Positions 56,912-64,000 of a stretch of 64,000 nucleotides of DNA are shown here, one piece after another. Origin of the DNA: Earliella scabrosa (taxonomy: Eukaryota; Basidiomycota; Agaricomycetes; Polyporales; Polyporaceae); the NCBI GenBank assembly GCA_022605405.1, contig JABYQQ010000018.1, forward strand, positions 372,001-436,000. Reading direction: 5' to 3'. Numbering within the stretch: the stretch's first letter is position 1; every line of letters starts with the position of its first letter. Both the position numbers and the translations under genes were made by a program. Below the pieces are notes generated by a model. The model saw only the letters and a list, made by a program, of their open reading frames with translations, did not search any database and was not told where the DNA came from.

Positions 56912-57385
56912 AGCTTGAAAGTTGATCGAAAGAGGTGGCGCCTGGGGAAACGGATATACAATGCCGGACAGGAGAGCAGCCGGGTGTAAGGAGTGTGGGG
57001 AGGGAGTGGTGGGTGCGTGTAGCCGGAGAGGGACGAGACGGTGCAGAGGTCAAGGTGCAACAGGCATGCAGCCAGATGGGCGGACTACGCAGATGGCCAG
57101 GAACAAAGCACGTAGACCGTCCATCTCACTCGCGCCGCAGTCGTCAAGATACACGATCACGTGCATGTGCACATCAACCGAGGAATCGAACATGGTTCCA
57201 GTCAACCGTCCGCGACGACCTACAAGTCTGAGATGCTGCGAGTTGTAGCAGCGGTTTACCAGAGATATGGCCAGAGAGTCTCGGAGCGAAGCAGCGGTAA
57301 TTGTGGCGAAGATCTCGATCGTCTACCCGACGAGAACGTTAAATAGTAATGTGAGATAGACTCTACATGCATCGCAACAGCATCA
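56912..57385. other. intergenic, no gene seen
   Basis: Promoter region of the Kre9/KNH-like gene. Only short frames. Confidence 0.4.
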
Positions 57386-57571
57386 TCACTGACGCGGTTC
57401 CAGCTGCATGTTTACGAGCAGTTCGAAGGACTGCACCCGTTGCGTTACCAAGTGCAGTGGTGGCATGAGCTCATCCTCCGGGCTGAACTCAAACTTCTTT
57501 GGCAACTCGGCGTTCGCCGGTGGCGATGCACCTGCTCGCGAGAGCAGCCTTCGCAAAAAGTACTCAGCCAT
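57386..57571 (-). other. 61-codon open frame, uncertain
   Basis: The frame reads MAEYFLRRLLSRAGASPPAN and then KFEFSPEDELMPPLHLVTQR to a stop. Composition is protein-like and it may be a small gene or the last exon of a decayed one. No domain is recognised and no upstream exon could be linked. Nothing else was seen up to 57881. Confidence 0.25.
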
Positions 57572-57881
57572 AGAACTTCGTGAAGACCCGCGGAGCTAAG
57601 ACTTAGCCGTCAGGCGAATGTGTTGGGATATCCTATGTCACGCAGCGGCAGGAGTTTCGCGTTATGGCACGCTGAACGAACAGGATTGTATCCATCTGAT
57701 ATCGTAGTGAAGAGAGCGAGAAGAAAGAAGGGGATAAGTAGTGATGAAACGATACAAAAGGTGGGTATAGTAACTTGCAAGTGTGCGTGTGAGTTGCTAC
57801 AAGCGTCCATTCTGGTAGAGTCCATGATGTTACATGTCCAGTGAAGTCTAAGGGTTTCGTAACGAGTCGATCGAATATTTC

Positions 57882-59553
57882 TTAGTGTGTCACTTCCGTA
57901 GCCTTGACTCGCTTCGCGGTCGTCTTCTCTTCGTATTCCACCCACGCATACCACGCGCCTCCAAGAATAGCGACCAGAATACCGAGAGCGTTGGCACGCG
58001 TGATCGTGAGACTGAAGATGGCGACCGCGAGTAGGATGGTCAGGACTTGCTTAACGTTAGCTGAAAGTAACAGAGTAAGTTGTAGTTAGAGGCGACATCA
58101 CTTGATAGAAGTAGACAAGACTCACCCGCGACGGTCATGTTCAGAGCGCCGACCCTTCCGTTGGCCGTGAAGCTCACGACGTTAAGGCCGAAGGCGATGA
58201 GACCATTGCCAACCAGGAGCAACAGATACCACCACCCAGGCCATGTCGCACCGCCTTCAGCAATAGCGCCAGACACGCGTGCAAGCTCGCCTGAGTAGTA
58301 CGCATACACGACGCACTGCAGGAATGCGAGCGGGGACATGCGGGCAAGAAGGTCGAGGGGGTGGAGGTTGAGAGGAGGCGGGATGAAGAGCTGGGCCATT
58401 GGAGTAGTCGTAGACGGACGTGCTTCAGCTTTGGCCGCGGTGGGGGAGGACTGCAGGATGTTGGTGTAGATTGTTTTGAGGGCGGCAAGGAAAGTACCCA
58501 GTAGTGTCAAGAGGAATCCCAACGGTGTGAAGTAGTAGTCGCCGTATGTGCTGAAACAGACGTCAGTCAGTACCCTCACATAAATGGGAGCGAACGCATA
58601 CGCTAAAGTCACCCCCATCATCACTGGGACCAGCGCAATGAGCTTGGCACGACTGAACTGGGTACCTAGCAACACAGTCGATAGGACAGTGGTGAAAATC
58701 GGCGTAGCGGCACGGACGACCTGGTGGAACTAGGTCCCAATATATCAGGCTGATGCGCACGAAGCCATAGACGAAGGAGACTCACCGGGATGGTCACCAG
58801 GTGCAACGATATGTTGCTAACCGCGATATTGACGGCATAGAGAACACTGAACGCGGCAAGGACCCCATAGCTCTTCAAGCTGAGTTGCGCAGGAACGTAA
58901 TAGCCGCGGCGCCTCAGAACATACCCGCCCACACTGCCGAACAACGCATGTACTGCGGTCAGCGTATATGGGAACGGGAAGCGCACCAGCACACCCTTGT
59001 TGTACAGGGTCAAGCCCAGATTGAAAGAGAAGTAAAGAGACAGCCAGAGCGTCTGAGAGTCCGCCAGGCGTCGTCCCGGGACTGCTTTCTTCCGCGCTCT
59101 TCTAGCAGCCAGGGTGCGTTTGGATGATACAGGTGCGCTCGGTGCAACGAACGGCAGGGAGGGAGAAGGGAAGACGCTGTCTCGGGGTAGAGGGCTTGAA
59201 GGCAGCAGGAAAGCTGGCGTGCTGGTCGTAGCGTCGCGTGCAAAGGCGGGTCGTTGTCGGGGTGATGATCCCATGCCTGCTTGCGCTCGCACGAAGTCCT
59301 GCCAAACGGTATCTGACGGCCGACCCTGACTCTGCAAGTCAATCGCTCCTGAAACGGTCGGCGCACGTAGACTGGGACCGAACAACCCGCCTCCTTGGGT
59401 CCATGGCGCATCCCACTGAGGGCCCAAGTCCGGTAGAGCTGGGGTCGCCCGAGATGTTGTGAGATGGGTTGAAATGTCGAAGTAGCCAGGCGAGCCCGCG
59501 ACACCGACGAAGAGCTCCGCCGGGGAGGTATGTGTGAGATAGGGCGACCGCAT
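57882..59553 (-). CDS. triose-phosphate/nucleotide-sugar transporter family protein
   Basis: Four exons, 59553-58786, 58729-58602, 58550-58126 and 58060-57882, give 499 residues. A long hydrophilic N-terminus of about 165 residues, ending in a basic RRARKK stretch, precedes the TPT domain: LWLSLYFSFNLGLTLYNKGV with the family NK motif, FPYTLTAVHALFGSVGGYVL, FHQVVRAATPIFTTVLS, YFTPLGFLLTLLGTFLAALK and a final TVAANVKQVLTILLAVAIFS. About ten membrane helices are present. Fungal members of this drug/metabolite transporter family sit mostly in the Golgi or ER and carry nucleotide sugars or related metabolites; the substrate cannot be assigned. The start at 59553 is the first ATG of the frame. Confidence 0.92.
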
Positions 59554-59910
59554 GGTGTAGTCGGCGGGTAGGGCGACGTGGAGACTGACCAGCAAGCCTG
59601 CAGCGACGCAGAGGACAGGTTCAAGAGTTCAGTGGCATGAAGCGAGCAGTGAGCATGGTCTGTAGATCTCCGTTATCTTATCAATGAGGGAATTTCGTAC
59701 TCCGTCGTAATCTCCGCCTCGGGCCCGTCAGGCCCGGCAATTGCCTGTTAGCTCCGACACAAATCTGTCAGACTCCGCTGTATCCCGCTGTGGCGGCCAC
59801 TCTAGAGGCTCACCGATCTGAGAAACCATCCGCACCTTTCTCCCAACCACCACAGCCGTCCCCGTATCTCGACTTCACACGTGTCTTACCCCGTGTACTC
59901 TGCTTCGTGC
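59554..59910. promoter_or_regulatory. divergent promoter between transporter and RING gene
   Basis: The two start codons point apart over 357 bases. No TATA box was recognised. The frame of the RING gene stays open a little upstream of its ATG but only through non-ATG codons. Confidence 0.45.
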
Positions 59911-62040
59911 ATGTCATCTCCTGCCCGAACCTTGGGACCTGTCCCGACTGCCTCCAGGGCAGTAAACGCCAAGAAGCGGGTCCTCACAGACTCGGACGAT
60001 ACTGAGGAGCGCGACCCGAAGAGGGTAAAGCCTCAGGACGTCGCTGGAGATCAGAGCAAAAGACGGGATCCGAAGGATAAGAAGAAGAGGAGGAAGAAGA
60101 AACGCAAGGTACCCCTAGTACAGCCCGCAGATTCCTCCGACGCAGAGATCCCTGCTCTTGGGCCGAAGTCCTCGATTGCACGCGTCCGTTCGCGTTCGAG
60201 GACACTCAGTGCCGGCCCCATCCAAGCCAATACAGCCCCGCCCACTAATATGGTCCAATTCGACGTGCGTCAACCGTCCGCAGGCCCATCTACAGCACCG
60301 GCTGCTCCCGCCTCGACGTCTTCTCCGGAACAGGATCCGGACGCTGTCGGACCTACTGTATGTACCCCTTTGTCTCGCGTCGCAGATCACTGACATACTG
60401 CACAGGATGCGCCGAAGGTCGACAAGGGCAAGGGCCGCGCCACTCCAGACGACGCAGGTGCAAGGACAACTAGCGAAATCACTGGATTGCAGGAGCAAGT
60501 GTCGACTAAAACTAACGTGAGTCAACCTTTCATCGTGGTATAACATCGCATGTCGTGTCCTTCGGCTTGCGGCCACAGCATGGTTCGTGTGAGGCAACTA
60601 TACTGACTTGCTCTCGCAGATCATCACACAACATGAGAATCTCGTGTCGACACTTCAGCAATCCTTGTCGTGTCAGATTTGTCTAGATCTGATGCATAGG
60701 CCATTTGCGTTGGCCCCATGCGGCCACTCCGCTTGCTATCAATGTCTCGTCAACTGGTTCAAGGCACCCCCGGCGGACGTTCCTCCTAACGAAGTCTATC
60801 CTACATGGTTGCGGAAGAAGACCTGTCCCCATTGTCGCACTGTGGTCAAGGAGAGGCCTATCGAGATCTGGGCTATCAAGGAGATGGTAGCTAGCTTAGT
60901 GAAGAGCGGTCTCGCACAAGCGTTCTACACTCCCGCCCCCGAGCCAGCGGAAGGTGCCGCTGCGAATGCTGATCCCTGGGCAGGCATATTCCGAGCTGCC
61001 CGTGGGAACCAAGACGTCTTCCCGGACGAACCATATCTTGCCCCGCTGCAGCAGTTGATGGGTATTCGCGACGACGAGGACGGCGGTATCTGGCGCTGCA
61101 TCGACTGCCACCACGAGATCTGGGAGGGGGTTTGTACGCAGTGCGGGCGGGAGTACCCGGGCCACGACCCGGAGAATGACCTCGACGACGACGACGACGA
61201 CAGCGTCCGGGACATTTGGCGAGACCAAGCAGAGCAAGCATGGGGAGACGAAGATGCGTTAGATCTCCATGAAGGTATCGCATTCATACAGCATCTCAGA
61301 GACGCGTTCGGGATGGCACCCGATCCTCGGTTCGACTATCATCTCGACATGGAGGATGACGACTCGCTCGACATGGACGGACACGACTCAGACTCAGCCT
61401 CCGACGATGGGGACAGTGTCCAAGGAATCTGGGGCCGTGGGCTCCGCCGCGGAGCCCAGCCGGCTGCGCATGCACGGCTCGAAGACGAAGACGAGCACGA
61501 TGGGAGCGCAGGCGAAGAAGATGGCTACGAGAGCAGCTTCATCGACGACGGAGGCGACGACCGTTATGCGCGGGGCGGACCCCACGACGACGACCCTATC
61601 GAGCTGTCTGACGAGGAGTCTGAGGATCATGAAGAAGACGATGGCGGAGTGCACTTCGTTGGCTTCGGAGCTCGGCGTCTTCCTGTGGTCCGTCGGGGTC
61701 GAGGCGCGATCGTCATCTCCGACGATGAAGACGATCATAGCTACCAGCTTGACGATGACCGGGGTGAGCATGATGATGACGAAGATGATGAGGAACAGTG
61801 AGTAGCTTCTTTGTGTCTTTCAGGGCCGTTGCTGACCAATGAACAGTGATTACGCTGCAGAGGTAGCTGCGCGCGAGTAGTAAGTCACCTACCTCTTCCA
61901 TCGTCTCAACAGTGGCTGACGATTGTCCGCGCAGTGACTTGTACGGTGATGATGGATCCATATCTCGTGTGGCAAGACGGTCTCACTCGTATGAGTCTGA
62001 TGACGAGGAGGAGCGGTTCTCGGAAGGGTACTATCACTAG
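59911..62040 (+). CDS. RING-finger E3 ubiquitin ligase with acidic tail
   Basis: Five exons, 59911-60357, 60406-60516, 60620-61797, 61847-61879 and 61935-62040, give 624 residues. A basic, disordered N-terminus with an RRKKKRK-type nuclear-signal-like cluster leads to a short coiled coil and a C3HC4 RING (about residues 205-265): CQICLD, APCGHSACYQCLVNW and CPHCRT. About 100 residues on, CIDCHHEIWEGVCTQCG forms a second CX2C...CX2C zinc-ribbon-like element. The C-terminal 250 residues are extremely acidic (Asp/Glu runs). The RING should recruit an E2 enzyme; the target is unknown. No FHA domain is present, although the RING plus second zinc element recalls CHFR/Dma-type proteins, and I would not press that. 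The last two exons are small but keep phase to the stop. Confidence 0.88.
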
Positions 62041-62233
62041 GTTCTGATCATAGTCTCCGTTTCCTGGCTTCGGCTGTCTCTCCGTCTCGCTGTGAACATT
62101 GTAACATATTCGCATTCTGCTCCTCGCATTGGTTCCGACTCCTACCATACAGCACGGCGCACTGGGCCTCATTTTGTAATACAATGGCATCTCGCATCCA
62201 TCCACACACAAGAAGCCGCATTTGGATGTCTCT

Positions 62234-64000
62234 TCACGCCTGCTGCCGCCTCGCCTTGCTTGCGACGAATTCGCACCGGCTGCTCTCCAGCGCGGGCTCC
62301 GTCTCCGCGTTGCTTCCGCTGACAGCGGTGTCGCCCGGTTTCGGCTCCTGGAGGGCAATGCGCTGCTGGCCGCGTCTCGTATATTCGGGCCACACGGGCG
62401 AGCGATCGAGCTTGAACGTGTTCGGGTTGCCCGAGCGCACGAACGAGAGCCAGTACGCGATCAGCTCCGCCGCGAACGCGCGGTCTGCATCGCTCTGCGT
62501 CTGGAACGTGGTCGTACCGTTGACGCTACATGCACGAAAAATAACAATCAGCGACACTTTCTCAAGTAAGTGGTAGGAGGGGTCGCGTACCCCGTCGAGG
62601 TGCCGAGGAACATCATCCAGTTCTCGGAGGCGTGGAAGACAGTCGCCGTGTTTGCGGTGGGGACGGGCTGGTTGTAGCGGTAGGTGAACGCCTTGTTCTT
62701 CTTCGCGGCCGCGAGCCCGATGATGTGCCGTCCGCAGATGACGTCGGACTCTCCGGTGGCGACCTGGAAGCGCTGCGCCTCCGAGTCGAAGTCGCTCGAG
62801 GGGTAGACTCGCAGGTACTGGTCCAGGTCGCGCTGGGTAAGCTGGGGGAAGTAGTCCTTGAGCGCGGCGGTGATGTTGCTGCCTCCGGAGAGCGTCTCGT
62901 TGGACGTCGAACTGGTTGGGGTGGAGATGTGGGGTGAGCGCGGTGCGAATATTAAAGTGAAGGGTCACTGACCCGACGATGACGGGGACGTCGGCGAAGT
63001 TGCCCTTCATGATAGAAATGGACGGGTACTCCGTGAAGAGCCTGTTGTCGATGACGGGGTGGAAGGAGCCATATGCACCCGTGCTGTACCACAGAGTTCA
63101 GTAATCTTGTCAAAAATGCGTAGGTGGGGAGTGCTCACAAGTTGTACATGGCTAAGTCTTGGGCACGAGACAGCGCGCTCACGTCTGCCTTGCGGAGGCA
63201 TGCGATCTTCGCAGCGGCAGAGCCAGAGCCGCACCCAGCCTGCTCGGCGAAGTAGTTGAATAGAGGCTGCGAGAGAGCGGAGTCAGCGATACTTCGCGGA
63301 ACGCCTTATGGCGGCGCGCACCCTCTGCTGTTCAGGCAGCGGCAGCGGCGTGCGATACACGCTCTGCGCAATCGCCTTGGAGAACAAGCCTTGGCTCCCA
63401 TGTGAGACGAGGTGGAGCTCGACCGACGACCCTCCCGCACTCTCTCCATTGATCGTAACCTTGCGGGGGTCACCGCCGAACGCGTCGATGTGCTGCTGAA
63501 TCCACTTGAGCGCTTGGATCTGGTCGTAGAAGCCCGCATTGAGGTCGCCGAGGCCCTGGCTGGCGATCTCAGGGGTAGTAAGGAAACCGATCGAGTTGAG
63601 CCGGTAGTACACGGACGCAATGACGACGTTCGGGGACTGGTGGATCCAGTGGTCGAAGGGCCAGTTGCGCGGGTTGCCGTAGACGTAGCCACCCCCGTGG
63701 ATGTAGACAAGCACTGGCACTGTTTGCGGAAGGTGTTAGTACTTCGACAGTCGGGGAGTTGGTCGAATTGACTTACACTTGTCGCCCTTCTTCGCCCCGG
63801 CGGGGGCATAGATGTTCAACCTGAGACAGTCCTCACTTCCAGCACCTCCAGCGTCGCCCCCTGCGAAACGAAAAGTTGAGCATTCCATGCACTACAGTCA
63901 TAGAGTATAAGGTGCTGCATACCCCCGATGCTTCCCTGAATACAGAAGTCGGGGTATGCGGTCAGGTCGACGATTTTGCCCTTGGTCTCGCGCGCGATGC
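62234..64000 (-). CDS. type-B carboxylesterase/lipase, 5' end outside window
   Basis: Seven exons are visible: 64000(partial)-63923, 63860-63777, 63719-63322, 63266-63139, 63083-62973, 62911-62591 and 62525-62234; phases agree. The N-terminal part, including any signal peptide, lies beyond the edge. Family marks are SEDCLRLNIY, VLVYIHGGGYVYG (oxyanion hole), a VTINGESAGGSSV nucleophile elbow with the catalytic Ser, and the later NWMMFLGTSTG and LIAYWLSFVRSGNPN segments typical of fungal secreted type-B esterases. A GGDAGGAG insert precedes SEDC. It would hydrolyse carboxylic esters, probably outside the cell; the natural substrate is unknown. The C-terminal residues after the conserved VWPEYT block are basic and divergent. 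Confidence 0.92.

Overview
The window looks like a chromosomal segment of a basidiomycete fungus, most probably an Agaricomycete. The genes are split by many short introns (mostly about 45-70 nt, GT-AG, with a few apparent GC-AG). Several families are typical of that group: a Clp1 (clampless)-like mating-development protein, two Kre9/KNH-like GPI-anchored wall proteins, two F-box proteins of the agaricomycete type, a HET-domain protein and a protein-kinase-like protein with an HGDL catalytic loop. No mitochondrial, bacterial or viral segment, no CRISPR array and no intact transposon was seen. Exon coordinates below were read by eye from splice signals, reading phase and family motifs; none is supported by transcripts.

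Layout. 1-14 kb: a gene-poor start, the intronless clp1-like gene (+), a tRNA-Gly(GCC) (-), a secreted GPI-type alginate/chondroitin-AC-like lyase (+) and a 13-exon endopolygalacturonase (-), then 3.7 kb without a gene. 14.5-22.6 kb: a bHLH transcription factor, the signal peptidase subunit SEC11, an NCS1 purine-cytosine-type permease (all +) and a HET-domain gene (-). 23.5-31.7 kb: a tiny Gly-rich two-exon gene (+), an F-box protein (-) and a long Zn2Cys6 regulator with a His-Pro-Gln repeat tail (-). 31.7-37.2 kb: gene-poor, but with a multi-exon minus-strand gene I do not recognise at about 35.9-37.2 kb. 37.4-50.7 kb: an F-box protein (+), a Kre9/KNH-like protein (-), a Ser/Thr kinase (-), SYF2 (+), a CtIP/Sae2 homologue (+) and GPI1/PIG-Q (-). 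51.7-64 kb: a protein-kinase-like gene with a probable 5' frameshift (-), a MoCF-domain protein (-), a second identical tRNA-Gly (-), a second Kre9/KNH-like protein (-), a triose-phosphate/nucleotide-sugar transporter (-), a RING E3 ligase (+) and a type-B carboxylesterase that runs off the right edge (-).

How the genes relate. There is no obvious operon-like or biosynthetic cluster. A loose theme is the secretory pathway and wall: SEC11 removes signal peptides, GPI1 starts GPI-anchor synthesis, and three gene products carry both a signal peptide and a GPI-type tail (the lyase and both Kre9/KNH proteins); the polygalacturonase is secreted. Housekeeping roles include splicing (SYF2), DNA-end resection (CtIP/Sae2) and ubiquitin transfer. 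The points most worth checking are the unrecognised gene at 35.9-37.2 kb, the broken kinase-like gene, the three GC-AG introns, the 17-nt exon in the polygalacturonase, and the possible mitochondrial start of the MoCF protein. I found no convincing evidence of a new multi-gene system.
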